In this document: one piece after another, positions 35,216 to 43,626 of the stretch
Position numbering within the stretch: position 1 is the stretch's first letter
Layout of the letters: every line of letters begins with the position of its first letter
Origin: an uncultured Pseudomonadales bacterium
GTDB lineage: Bacteria > Pseudomonadota > Gammaproteobacteria > Pseudomonadales > Azotimanducaceae
Direction of reading: 5' to 3'
DNA length: 64,000 nucleotides
NCBI GenBank assembly: GCA_951813295.1
Contig: CATOTI010000001.1
Coordinates: forward strand, 1,054,001-1,118,000
Notes under the pieces: generated by a model
Databases searched by the model: none
Seen by the model: only the letters and a program-made list of their open reading frames with translations
What the model was told of the DNA's origin: nothing
Made by a program: the position numbers and the translations under genes

Positions 35216-35262
35216 CTCCTTCACACAAGCATGCCCGCTTCGCGGTACTTGTTCAGAGTTTT

Positions 35263-35316
35263 CCTAGAGAGGCGTTTCAGCGATACCTTGAAACTGTATG
35301 CATGTCCTGCACTGTC
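35263..35316. repeat. Short IS-end-like repeat (partner 62838-62891)
   Basis: CTAGAGAGGCGTTTC and GATACCTTGAAAC-GTATGCATGTCCTG are shared, with a few differences, with the reverse complement of 62838-62891. It contains the CTCTAGAG palindrome core. It probably marks the end of an unidentified insertion sequence. Confidence 0.55.
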
Positions 35317-35374
35317 GCTGGACGCCTACCCTCCGTGAATCTCCCGCCTATAATCGCGCCGCACATCCGGCGCC

Positions 35375-35935
35375 TCAGAGATCGAAGTTCGCCTTCAGGT
35401 AGTCTACGAGCGCGTCTTCAACTGCTTGGCCAAAGGCGTCGAGGATGAAACGGGCGTCGCCACTACCAAAATTGCCCTGGCCCAGGGTCGGATACACAAT
35501 GATTGGATCGACGAGACTTCCATAGTTCGCCCAATCAACGTTGACGACGAAGACGTAATTGTCCCCCCAGTCACGCGGCAAACAATCTACCGCCGCGCTA
35601 AGAAACAATTTTGGCTCCTTGCCGCCGAGGTCCTGGACGTCGGCTAGGGGCTGGGGCTTGATGCGGCTGCGCACAATCGCTCCCTCGATGATCTCCGCAG
35701 CCCTCGATCGCCCGAACGGGCATTCAGGCGCCACGTTTAGGTCGTACGTCAGGGCATTCGGATCAGGTTGTTCTATCCAGCTGCGCCGATGATTTTCAAT
35801 CACCTGCTCTAAGAACTGTTTGACGTGGGCGACACGCTCGTCGTCCGGGACCTTGCTTGCTTGCGGATCATCTGCGTTGGCTTGCGCGCCAAGCAGGGCG
35901 ATCAGCAACAACGCGGCGGGTTTAAGCGTTGCCAT
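35375..35935 (-). CDS. Periplasmic hypothetical protein
   Basis: 186 residues with a clear signal peptide (LKPAALLLIALLGAQANA, cleavage about residue 21). The mature part starts with an acidic helix (VAHVKQFLEQVIENHRRSW) and ends IVYPTLGQGNFGSGDARFIL. Two cysteines (APECPFG, AVDCLPR) could form a disulfide. No family recognised. It has no link to the surrounding defence genes and may be host cargo. Bases 35317-35374 and 35936-36004 hold nothing clear. Confidence 0.65.
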   Translation of the reverse strand: MATLKPAALLLIALLGAQANADDPQASKVPDDERVAHVKQFLEQVIENHRRSWIEQPDPNALTYDLNVAPECPFGRSRAAEIIEGAIVRSRIKPQPLADVQDLGGKEPKLFLSAAVDCLPRDWGDNYVFVVNVDWANYGSLVDPIIVYPTLGQGNFGSGDARFILDAFGQAVEDALVDYLKANFDL

Positions 35936-36004
35936 TTAGTCTCCGATTGAATCGCCCCGCTGTTTCGCCGACTCGTCGTGGTGGTCGATAGTACGCCACT
36001 TCCT

Positions 36005-36145
36005 CGCCGCGCGCGAAATGGCCTGCAACTCATGGGGCCCGTGCGATTCGTTTCAGCAGGCTGAGACCCACCTGGTTGCCGTAGGGGTGGGCCAGCATCA
36101 TCAATCAAATGCTTCCCTTTCATGCCCGTTCGTTTCAACTGTGCA
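36005..36145 (-). pseudogene. C-terminal remnant of a serine recombinase
   Basis: The minus strand reads MKRTGMKGKHLIDDAGPPLR, parallel to LKRTGMEKKLLIDGANPPSG of the recombinase at 48334-49750, and continues for about 40 codons. It is another dispersed piece of the same element. Confidence 0.7.
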
Positions 36146-36180
36146 GTGAGTTTTGATCGCTTCAGCCGCTTTCGCGAAAA

Positions 36181-38679
36181 CTACTCGACATCATCTGCCA
36201 CGCTGGATTGGTCCACGATTTTCGGAAGATTTTCCGCGAGAGCAAGGACCGTGGACGCCGAGCCACGCGCCGCCATGCGGCGGAAGTCATCGTAAAACTC
36301 GGCGGCACCTTCACCGTCACCGCCATTCCCGTCTTGGAGGGAGCGGAGCGCGTGCTCGTACCCGAGCATGAGGATGCGCATCCCCAAAATGTACTTCTCG
36401 GTCACCACCTCACGGGCCACGTCACCTCGCTGCTGGAGCCGGTACTTCAGGTGATAGGCATTGTCGTAATTGACCTTGTAGACGACACCTTCGGCACCTA
36501 AGTCCTCAATCACGCCACCGTCATGCTCGTTGAAGTCGGTAGGCCAGCGCTCCACCCCATACCCATCGACATCCCTGCCATCCTTGGTAAGCAGGATGCA
36601 CTTCGGAAGCCCGAGCGTCGGGGCGTTGTCGCCCTTACCCTTGCCGCTTTTGCCCTTGCCGCTTTTGTGTTTGTTTTGTCTCGTCTTCCGATCTGGTGGT
36701 GGCGGCGTGTCTTCATCTACCACTCTCAGGACCATTTCCTCGCTTTCGACGGCTTCGGCCATCGCCTCATCCTTTAAGGCAATCTTGAACGAAAACGTGT
36801 CGCCAACCGACAAAACACTCTCCCGCAGTTCAAAATAGACAGTCAGCCGCCCAGCATGCAACTGCTCCCGAATACCAAACTTCCTGCGCACCTCGTCGTC
36901 GACGATGACCTGGCCAGGGTTGTCGGTACGATTCAGGTAGCCGTTTTCCGCGTCCGTTCGCGCCGCCACCGGACGGGCCCGGTTGATCGGCACCTCAAGG
37001 CCAGCTTTGTTGTGACGCTCTTCCAGGCGCACGAAGGTCGGGCTGTATTTGCCTTCGTCCCACTCGCCACCGCCAGCCTCCGAACCGGTTCCGCCACCGC
37101 CTGAAGCGGAGACATGAATCGTCGGGTCCCGCTGGGACAGAAGCCCCGCCAAATTACGGTCGGAATCCACCAGCTTTTGAAAAAGCTCGTTGCTCTCAGC
37201 CTTGCTAGCACGCTCAAGCTCCTCCTGGGCGATCTTCTTTTGCAGTTCCTTCAACGCCGTCGATTCCTTGATCGTCGTCGTCACCATTTCCCGGTAACGC
37301 TCGCCAACGACGGTGTTGCTGACGTGTTCACGGTCACCCTTCCACACATAGTTGTGGGCAGAAAACGTCAGGTTGCTGGCGTCAACCACGATCACCACCC
37401 GGTCTTTCAGGGCTGGGAACCTACACTGGGACAGGTAGCCGCGCGTCTGCTTGTAATGCACCTGTCCGTTGACAGTGTGGAACACGCGATTGTTGTTCTG
37501 GGGTGCTTTCAACCAGCCTGGAATGGTCCGCTTGAGCGGAATGGCGCTAACGGAAATCTTCCCGATTTCCGGGTCTTCGATGATCCCGACCGAAATCTTG
37601 TCCTCGTCGCCCGCAGCATCCTCCTCCTCGTCTTCGAGGCCTTCCTCCTTATGGGAGCGCAAAAGCAGGAATTCCATGCCGTAAAAAGGGCGCGCGTCAA
37701 CGCCCTCCGCACGGTCACCGCCACGTTTATGCGCGGCCGCGCGGGCCTTCTTGGTTTTCGGCAACTGCCGGAAGTCCAGAATGCGAAACGGCAGAATGGT
37801 TTCGACCAGGTTTTCGTTCAGGGTCTCGCGCGCGCCCTTGAAGCTGAGAAACTTGGACCCGACCTGATAGTCAAACAGCTTCACCACCGTCCCCGTCTTA
37901 AGCATCACCCCGTCATACCGCTTACCTGTCATGGTGCGGAACGGGTGCAGGTAGTCGCTATCGAAGGACGGGATTTTCGTCTTCCCCAGAATGAAATACT
38001 CCGCCACCGGCATACTGTCGCCATCGTCCGGGCGGCAACGCATCAGCGTCCACGCCCAACCACTCTTGCCATCGTGACGGCGCGAGACAATCAGCTTGAA
38101 CCAGCGCCGCCCACAGTACCGCAGCACCCCGGAAGACCCCATGTTGTATTTGCCCTGGACGAAGGGAATGCTCTTCTTGTTCCCGGCGCTCAGGGACAAG
38201 AAGGTGTCTTCAAAGTCCTCACCCCGTTGGCCTTCGCCGTTATCGACGAAGGTATAGCAGGGCAAACCCTCCTTCTTGGACTTCGCCCCGGTAATACCGA
38301 TGACCAGATTCTTTTGAGCGAATTCCCGCAGCCACAGGTCTTTCGGGTCCAGGTTGACCAGCTTGCCGCCGTGCAAATTTTTCACTAGCACATCCACGGC
38401 ATCGTACATGGTCTGCGGCGCGGTCTTGGCCTTCGGGTCGATACCCTTCTGAAACGCGTGTTTCATCAGAACCGCGTCCACCATGTTGGTCATGAGCTCG
38501 GTCAGTGCCTTGCCACCGTCGGACGCCTGGTTGGACGTTACGTTGAAGTTCGTGTCGCGTTTGTCGAGCGGCTGCCAGTTATTCCGGTCCTTCATTTCCG
38601 GGACCGATTCGATAACTTCCTGCACCGCCGCCTCAGTTTCCGCCGCAAGCAAGCGCAAGCATGAGTCCTTACCGTCCAT
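36181..38679 (-). CDS. GHKL (MORC/MutL-type) ATPase associated with a C5 methyltransferase
   Basis: 832 residues. ATP-binding motifs of the GHKL fold lie near the N-terminus: ALTELMTNMVDAV (E/N box, ~58-70), FVDNGEGQ (G1, ~144-151) and GKYNMGSSGVLRYCG (G2, ~176-190). The central region (ETILPFRILDFRQLP, GWLKAPQNNNRVFHTVNGQVH) and a lysine/glycine-rich linker (KSGKGKSGKGKGD) lead to a C-terminal helical domain. MORC-like ATPases of this type occur in bacterial R-M-like operons beside methylases, as here: the methylase gene ends two bases upstream. A nuclease or helicase partner is not visible and may have been lost at ~39.95 kb. Confidence 0.78.
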   Translation of the reverse strand: MDGKDSCLRLLAAETEAAVQEVIESVPEMKDRNNWQPLDKRDTNFNVTSNQASDGGKALTELMTNMVDAVLMKHAFQKGIDPKAKTAPQTMYDAVDVLVKNLHGGKLVNLDPKDLWLREFAQKNLVIGITGAKSKKEGLPCYTFVDNGEGQRGEDFEDTFLSLSAGNKKSIPFVQGKYNMGSSGVLRYCGRRWFKLIVSRRHDGKSGWAWTLMRCRPDDGDSMPVAEYFILGKTKIPSFDSDYLHPFRTMTGKRYDGVMLKTGTVVKLFDYQVGSKFLSFKGARETLNENLVETILPFRILDFRQLPKTKKARAAAHKRGGDRAEGVDARPFYGMEFLLLRSHKEEGLEDEEEDAAGDEDKISVGIIEDPEIGKISVSAIPLKRTIPGWLKAPQNNNRVFHTVNGQVHYKQTRGYLSQCRFPALKDRVVIVVDASNLTFSAHNYVWKGDREHVSNTVVGERYREMVTTTIKESTALKELQKKIAQEELERASKAESNELFQKLVDSDRNLAGLLSQRDPTIHVSASGGGGTGSEAGGGEWDEGKYSPTFVRLEERHNKAGLEVPINRARPVAARTDAENGYLNRTDNPGQVIVDDEVRRKFGIREQLHAGRLTVYFELRESVLSVGDTFSFKIALKDEAMAEAVESEEMVLRVVDEDTPPPPDRKTRQNKHKSGKGKSGKGKGDNAPTLGLPKCILLTKDGRDVDGYGVERWPTDFNEHDGGVIEDLGAEGVVYKVNYDNAYHLKYRLQQRGDVAREVVTEKYILGMRILMLGYEHALRSLQDGNGGDGEGAAEFYDDFRRMAARGSASTVLALAENLPKIVDQSSVADDVE

Positions 38680-38681
38680 TC

Positions 38682-39938
38682 CTAGTCCCTATTTCTCTCT
38701 TTGGAGAGAGAATCGTGCCTGATTGAGTTTGTTAGGTACTCGGCAAAAAACGAAGCTAACTTCGGTGGAACAGCATTGCCGATCATTCGCGCGATGGGCT
38801 CGATTTGCTCAGTGGGGTAGAATACGTAGTCATCGGGAAAGGACTGAAGGATAGCGGCCTCGCGTAGTGAAATGCCGCGTATCTGTTCTTCGTCGAAGTG
38901 CCCGTAGCGCCCGTTGGAAATACTGTGGCATTTTGTAGTGATCATCGGTGATGGCCGGTCCGGGTGCATTCTCGTATAGACGTCAGAGAAGCACCTTGTG
39001 TTGAGGCGCTTGTTGACATTGCGGTGACAGTCCAGCGACAGATCACCGAATCTGGTTTTTTCCATATACGCGTTAGATTCGCCCGGCTTGGCGCAGGACA
39101 AACGCTTGAGGTTCAAGTCGCTCAAGTTTCGTGCGCGGTGATTCGGCACTTCCTCGTGGGTTTCTCCCGCTTCGATGGGTGGCAGGTGGTTGATGGCTTC
39201 ACACACGGAGACCGTCAGGGTATTCGGGTCGGCGTCCGGCACCAAGAGATCGGAACCCGCCATGCCTGTGAGGCGTTCGTCCCGCACCAGGTCTTTGCGT
39301 ACCGCCATGAGGATCGAGCGTTTACGGTATTGAGGAATGCCGAATTTTGAAGTGCAAACCACCTTGCAACCGGTGACGTATCCCAACTCTTCAAGTTTTT
39401 GGCGGAAATCGTCCCACACGCTGCCAAAACGGGGTTCCTTGATCCCGGCCACATTTTCAGACAGGACAAGCTCCGGCTGAAAGTGCCGAACGAACTTGGC
39501 GGCCTCCAACAGCAGGTTGCGGTCCCGCTTGCGCCCTTCCTTGCGCTCCTCGGTAAGGTTTTTCTTTGACAGGTTTGTAAAGGGCTGGCATGGGGCGCAG
39601 ATGGCGAATAGGAACGGCACATCCTTGGCTCGCGAGCGGTAGAGGGGGATGAGGTCTTCAAGGTCAGTGAAGAGATCGTCTTGCTGGCCGTCCGCGTAAT
39701 CACTGTTGGCCGGAAAAACGTCACGCTTCAGGAAGCGCGGCACGCAATAATCGATATAGGTGTTGGCGTTGTTTTCGATGTAGGTGCGCTCACATCGAGC
39801 GTCCTTGTCGATACCAGCGATCACGTAACCGCCAGCGTCAATCAGACCGCGCGTGGTCCCACCAGCCCCGCAGAAGAAATCGACCGCCAAGAATGAGGGC
39901 TCATTCGAAGCCGTTTTGCTTTTCTTTTTTCTTATCAT
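38682..39938 (-). CDS. dcm: C5-cytosine DNA methyltransferase, partner of the MORC-type ATPase
   Basis: 418 residues. Motif I is VDFFCGAGGTTRG, the PC motif is CAPCQPFTNLS (catalytic Cys), ENV is LSENVAGIKEP, motif VIII is IPQYRKRSILMAV and motif X is IGNAVPPKLASFF. A basic N-terminal extension (MIRKKKSKTASNEP) precedes motif I. It is the first gene of the pair, with the ATPase starting two bases after its stop. It has no similarity to the other C5 methylase beyond the shared motifs and probably has a different target. Confidence 0.9.
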   Translation of the reverse strand: MIRKKKSKTASNEPSFLAVDFFCGAGGTTRGLIDAGGYVIAGIDKDARCERTYIENNANTYIDYCVPRFLKRDVFPANSDYADGQQDDLFTDLEDLIPLYRSRAKDVPFLFAICAPCQPFTNLSKKNLTEERKEGRKRDRNLLLEAAKFVRHFQPELVLSENVAGIKEPRFGSVWDDFRQKLEELGYVTGCKVVCTSKFGIPQYRKRSILMAVRKDLVRDERLTGMAGSDLLVPDADPNTLTVSVCEAINHLPPIEAGETHEEVPNHRARNLSDLNLKRLSCAKPGESNAYMEKTRFGDLSLDCHRNVNKRLNTRCFSDVYTRMHPDRPSPMITTKCHSISNGRYGHFDEEQIRGISLREAAILQSFPDDYVFYPTEQIEPIARMIGNAVPPKLASFFAEYLTNSIRHDSLSKERNRD

Positions 39939-39999
39939 TTAGATGGCCTTCCCCGCCGTTGCCGACTCCCTCTATCAAACCTGGTATTCCGGACGCGCC

Positions 40000-40290
40000 G
40001 CATCGGCGAAGTAGACCACCTGAACGGCGTCGAGAGACGATCGCCAGATCTGCCCCATTTTCTCTAGACCAGGTGGTCTCTGCAATCAGGTGGCCCGAAC
40101 TCGAAGGCCCACAAACCCAGCAAAATCAAAGGCGCTGCGGACATCATCGGTAGAGACCTGGCTCCCGCTCTGTCGATGGACGACTGCGTGGCGGTGCTCG
40201 CAGTCCCAAGCAAACACGTCTCTGCAAATAGAAGCCTCATTCCTGCAAAATACCCGACCAATCCCAAGCAAAGTCGCGCAATCTCGCGCA
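40000..40290. repeat. Diverged ~290-bp repeat element, copy 2, ending in junction motif D
   Basis: Partner of 10834-11124, same orientation. An AGACCACCTG/CAGGTGGTCT inverted pair flanks about 40 bases near its left end. The right end is TACCCGACCAATCCCAAGCA (40251) and further GCGCAA units. It separates the MORC/methylase pair from fragments at 40318 onward. Confidence 0.7.
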
Positions 40291-40317
40291 TCCAGCAGCG
40301 GGTGTACTACCCCTATC

Positions 40318-40487
40318 AAGAGGGCGCAAGCACTCCTGAACGGCTTACTTGACGGTCTATGGAACCGCCTCAGCGTTCATCAAAGTAAGCGCCACCGTTT
40401 TCATTTGACACGAATGAACTCACCGACCGATCCGCTGACGTTCGCGCGCTATGCCCGGGTTCGACGCGAAGAACTTCGAGCGCCTGG
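40318..40487 (+). pseudogene. Third, partial copy of the 207-residue conserved gene
   Basis: The plus strand encodes QALLNGLLDGLWNRLSVHQS and on to YARVRREEL, matching residues ~68-120 of the proteins at 11578-12201 and 54464-55087. Both ends are lost, the left one close to junction motif D. Confidence 0.85.
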
Positions 40488-40608
40488 ACCTGCGATTCGG
40501 TGAGCACCAGGCCCTCGGCAGCGACCTTCGTTTCGAGTGCTTTAAGACGGTCCTTGAAGCGCGCCAGATCATGGCGTTGCCAGACGCTGCGCACCCCGCT
40601 AGCCATGG
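40488..40608 (-). mobile_element. IS481-family transposase fragment
   Basis: The minus strand encodes WQRHDLARFKDRLKALETKV followed by AAEGLVLTESQVQALE, the linker between the helix-turn-helix and catalytic domains of many IS481 transposases. About 40 codons only. Confidence 0.6.
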
Positions 40609-40675
40609 GGCTCCTTACTTTGGTACGGGGGCGCTCGCTCGAAACCCGTCGAGCGCCGCGCCGGTGATCTTCCCG

Positions 40676-40822
40676 CCCGACGATCAGGCGTCAGGCGGTG
40701 ACGATCAATGCCGGCGAGCGGGCGGCCAACCTCGTTGTCACCAGCCTCGGCCGGATCACCGACAACTCCCGCGAGCCCCTGCCGTCGTCTACAAGATCGG
40801 CAATGACAAACTCAGCGGCGCG
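40676..40822. repeat. Dispersed repeat, copy 2 (partner 1-143)
   Basis: Same sequence as 1-143 with a short extra GTCAGG near the left end. To the right (40823-40949) the minus strand stays open with HPDFPDSPEVRWRAPRDTSM, a stretch I cannot assign. Confidence 0.85.
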
Positions 40823-40949
40823 CACACCTGAACCTTCATGCGTAACCTGGCCACCCAGCGCCGGCATCAGTTTGGCCATGCTGGTGTCGCGCGGCGCGCG
40901 CCAGCGAACCTCCGGGGAGTCAGGGAAGTCGGGATGCAGGGCCAAATCT

Positions 40950-41369
40950 TTACGCCAACAATCCTTGGTTTGCCGTTACAACGGAAATACCCTGGCCGCG
41001 GAAATCACCATCATCCGTAACCAGCTTCAAGTCCTCTCGCCGGCACAGCGCTACAATAACCTGATCGTTGAAATCCGCATCACCCCGCGCATATTCCGCA
41101 AGCAGACCATCAATATCCAATGCCTTAAATCCGTTCTCAACACGACTGCAATGATTCAGCACGAGCTTAATGTCGCTGGCGATGTTCTGGGCAATCGGCT
41201 TGAAATCCTGGCTCTTGCGAAATCGCTTAAAATCACCGTGAGGCTTACCCATGACATTCCACTTCAACCTGGCATAGGTATTGATAAATTCTGAAACAAT
41301 CAGCACGTCGATATAGATGCGGCTGTTGGCGGCAAGAATATTGTCAAGCGCTCGCGAATAAGTCGCCAC
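40950..41369 (-). CDS. PIN-domain protein (VapC-like), possibly N-terminally shortened
   Basis: 139 residues. The C-terminal PIN half is clear: LLAEYARGDADFNDQVIVALC (with the acidic residues of the active site) and LKLVTDDGDFRGQGISVVTA. N-terminally RIYIDVLIVSEFINTYARL contains the conserved glutamate helix, but the first strand with the D-T/S-N-x-x catalytic aspartate is not seen. The gene may start upstream of a frameshift. PIN toxins are ribonucleases. No antitoxin gene is visible next to it, so it is an orphan or a remnant. Confidence 0.65.
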   Translation of the reverse strand: MATYSRALDNILAANSRIYIDVLIVSEFINTYARLKWNVMGKPHGDFKRFRKSQDFKPIAQNIASDIKLVLNHCSRVENGFKALDIDGLLAEYARGDADFNDQVIVALCRREDLKLVTDDGDFRGQGISVVTANQGLLA

Positions 41370-41620
41370 TTTCTTATTCCCCGGCTGCCCATGATCTCGC
41401 GCTTGCTCTCGAAGTCAAAATCCGCGTCGCACGTGCCTCGAAGCTGAGCCAGGCGGTCCGTATCGGTAGGCTTAGCCACATGAGCGACGATGTTGTACTT
41501 CGCCCTGGGAGACACACGAATCCGTCGTACTCGTTCTCGCGCGAGGATCCAAAGCAGGCCCTTCCTCAGGACCCAAACGACGCCCGCGCCAACGACGATG
41601 ATTGCTCCGAGTTCAGCCAT
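41370..41620 (-). CDS. Short membrane-anchored hypothetical protein, probably disrupted
   Basis: From ATG 41620 the minus strand encodes a hydrophobic start (LGAIIVVGAGVVWVLRKGLL) and a basic region (ARERVRRIRVSPRAK), then HVAKPTDTDRLAQLRG. The frame runs past 41369 into the PIN gene in a different frame, so the C-terminus is uncertain. It may have been fused to, or coupled with, the PIN gene before a frameshift. Confidence 0.4.
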
Positions 41621-41789
41621 TCTCTGGCCGCGCGGCGTTGTGCTTAGTCCGTGGGATCACAAAGCCGCTAGGCCCTCTTCTTCAGGACCTTCTCTGCCTG
41701 CTTCTGTCGCATTCGGGCGGTCTTCAGCGCTTGCTGGTACTCCCGCGTCAAGGCGTTGCGTAGCGGGTCTGTCGTCGATTTCGTGTTCT
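41621..41789. other. Joint region with a short C-terminal gene fragment (minus)
   Basis: The minus strand from ~41770 to 41668 reads LTREYQQALKTARMRQKQAE and ends KVLKKRA, a basic helical tail of an unidentified gene. It abuts the IS3 fragment. Confidence 0.35.
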
Positions 41790-42090
41790 GTGCAGTGTGG
41801 CGTTCCGGACCTGGGCCGAGGACCGGGGCATCCATGTGATGTTCATCCAGCCGGGCAAGCCGACACAGAACGCCTACGTCGAACGGTTCAACCGGACCGT
41901 TCGACACGAGTGGCTCGATCTCCATCTGTTCGACTCAATCGAGCACGCCCAGGCCACCGCCACGCAATGGCTGTGGCAGTACAACAACGAACGGCCGAAC
42001 ACGGCCATCGGAGGCATCACACCAAAACAGAAGCTTGCGAAAGCAGCGTAACCCTACTTCCCAACGCAGCTAGAAATGGGAGGATTACAC
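41790..42090 (+). mobile_element. IS3-family transposase C-terminus and right end (same IS as 53175-53923)
   Basis: The sequence [20 protein letters not shown] with [16 protein letters not shown] is identical or nearly so to the C-terminus of the minus-strand copy at 53.2 kb and contains the catalytic glutamate (YVERFNR). The end sequence after the stop (AACCCTACTTCCCAACGCAG) also matches. The N-terminal two-thirds are absent. Confidence 0.85.
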
Positions 42091-42328
42091 ATCAACGAGA
42101 GCTTCAACGGCAAGTTTCGCGACGAGTGCTTGAATGTAGAATGGTTCCGCACACGTCGCGAAGCTTGCGTCCTGATCGAGCGGTGGCGACGCGACTACAA
42201 CGCCGTCCGGCCGCACTCGAGCCTCGGCTATCTCACCCCCAACGAGTTCATCAACCAATTGCCCAGGGAGGCAATTTCAACCGCCATCCTCTAGTGACCA
42301 ATGGTCCGAAAAAACCGGGCAGGTCAGG
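42091..42328 (+). mobile_element. C-terminal fragment of a second IS3-family transposase with IS end
   Basis: ESFNGKFRDECLNVEWFRTR and RRDYNAVRPHSSLGYLTPNE form the orfB C-terminus of another IS3 subgroup, directly joined to the previous IS3 end. After the stop the IS end ATGGTCCGAAAA...GGGCAGGTCA resembles the ends at 20904, 27254 and 61735. Bases 42329-42443 contain no recognisable gene. Confidence 0.8.
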
Positions 42329-42443
42329 CCACCTGGGCGAATATTTCGGCCATCGATGAAGAAAGTCGATCATCTAACGAGTTCACGGCACCGGCTATGC
42401 TGGACGGCTGTGCGATACATCAGATCAAGGCCTCTCATAGAGT

Positions 42444-43208
42444 TCACGGTGCTTCGATCAAGAGCCCGGATTCATGAAGCTGTGGGGTTCGAACTGCAGC
42501 GTTTCCCAACTGCTCAAGTGCGGCAACAATCGGATTGCCGATCACTTTCTTAAGTCGTCCAACGGCTTTCAGTGGGTGCGCGCATTCCAAGCAAGTGTGG
42601 TTGGTGCGCGGGGTGAAGCCATTTTCCCCCGAATCAAAGTGACTAGCTCCGCATGCGCTGCAACGAAGGTCAGTTATCCGATGCGCCAAGTGCGGCAAGG
42701 CGCTTTGAGCCATCCTGAGTCGGACCATATCTGCATCGAGTGTCACGTCGTCAATCGTCACCTGACTATACGTGTCATCGAGCATCCTTGACCCGAATTC
42801 GTCGTATGCGTGCACGTGGATACCGGACTCTTCTGAAATAGGGTTGGTCCAGAAAATAGCGGGATTCGAGCCCCAAATCTGAATACCGCCGGGGTAGTCC
42901 GTTTGCCTGAACTCCACAGCCCGTTCTGCGGATTGCGAAGAGCGTCGGCCAACACTCCCACTGATCGTCGAAACTGGATTGCCAATCGCTCTTCTTAGGT
43001 CTCTGAAGTGCTTGCCGCACCCGGCGCAGAGATGAGTTTGATGAGGGTGCACCGCAAACCAATCTTTGTCCAAGTGGGAGTGGTTGCAATGCGTACACCG
43101 AATCTCTATCGGCTGAAAGCCGGCTATATGACTTACCATGAAATAGATGGCGTCCAGCTCCGTGAGGGTCACTTGGACACGGTCGTCATGAGATTGCGAG
43201 TGGACCAT
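42444..43208 (-). CDS. Duplicated zinc-ribbon protein, last gene of the HigBA operon
   Basis: 254 residues with two similar halves. Each has a C-x2-C ... C-x2-C ribbon: CTHCNHSHLDKDWFAVHPHQ followed by CAGC, and CSACGASHFDSGENGFTPRT followed by CLEC. Each is followed by R-x-x-IGNP (AIGNPVS, VIGNPIV), so the protein arose by internal duplication. The middle segment contains HVHAYDEFG. No known family comes to mind. Start ATG 43208 overlaps the upstream gene by 23 bases. Zinc ribbons suggest nucleic-acid binding. Confidence 0.65.
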   Translation of the reverse strand: MVHSQSHDDRVQVTLTELDAIYFMVSHIAGFQPIEIRCTHCNHSHLDKDWFAVHPHQTHLCAGCGKHFRDLRRAIGNPVSTISGSVGRRSSQSAERAVEFRQTDYPGGIQIWGSNPAIFWTNPISEESGIHVHAYDEFGSRMLDDTYSQVTIDDVTLDADMVRLRMAQSALPHLAHRITDLRCSACGASHFDSGENGFTPRTNHTCLECAHPLKAVGRLKKVIGNPIVAALEQLGNAAVRTPQLHESGLLIEAP

Positions 43209-43626
43209 CTACTAGTAGCGCATTCTTCCCGATGACGTAGTTTTGGACCCTTGCTTCGAACTTCTCATCATCGCCTGGATTGTGATGGTCGAGCGCATGT
43301 CGATTGCCCTGTCCGTCGCAGATGATGTTTCCGAGGACACGACCTTGCTCATCACGGTGGAGTCGTTGCTCTGGAAATCGCCGATAAGCTTCCATTGAAT
43401 CAATGATCTCATCGACTTCAAAGCCTCCAATCACATATTGCTGGAGGTTCGGAATCTTTCCCGAAACAACGAAAAGATGGTCTCCCCTTTCGACCTGCCG
43501 TCTGATATGTGGCATACACGCACCTAATGACGGTGTGTCACCGAGATAGGGGTCCTTAACGTAGTCTCCACGCTCTGGATCGTAGCCAGAACTCGTGACA
43601 TAGATGTAGCCTTTGTTCTCATCCAT
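43186..43626 (-). CDS. Nmad-like protein (nucleotide-modification-associated type), third gene of the operon
   Basis: 146 residues. GYIYVTSSGYDPERGDYVKDPYLGDTPSLGACMPHIRR followed by GDHLFVVSGK resembles Nmad-type domains, where a short N-terminal strand, a C-x-P-x-I-R helix and G-D-x-(I/L)-x-x-x-(S/T)-G recur. These were defined computationally in loci with modified bases and have an unknown biochemical role. It is the third of four overlapping genes (8-base overlap with the HigA-like gene). The call is tentative and a divergent ASCH/EVE-like fold is an alternative. Confidence 0.5.
   Translation of the reverse strand: MDENKGYIYVTSSGYDPERGDYVKDPYLGDTPSLGACMPHIRRQVERGDHLFVVSGKIPNLQQYVIGGFEVDEIIDSMEAYRRFPEQRLHRDEQGRVLGNIICDGQGNRHALDHHNPGDDEKFEARVQNYVIGKNALLVDGPLAIS

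Noticed and set aside
37114..38388. 424-codon plus-strand open frame
   Set aside because: Antisense to the MORC-type ATPase with clear GHKL motifs; no family similarity of its own.
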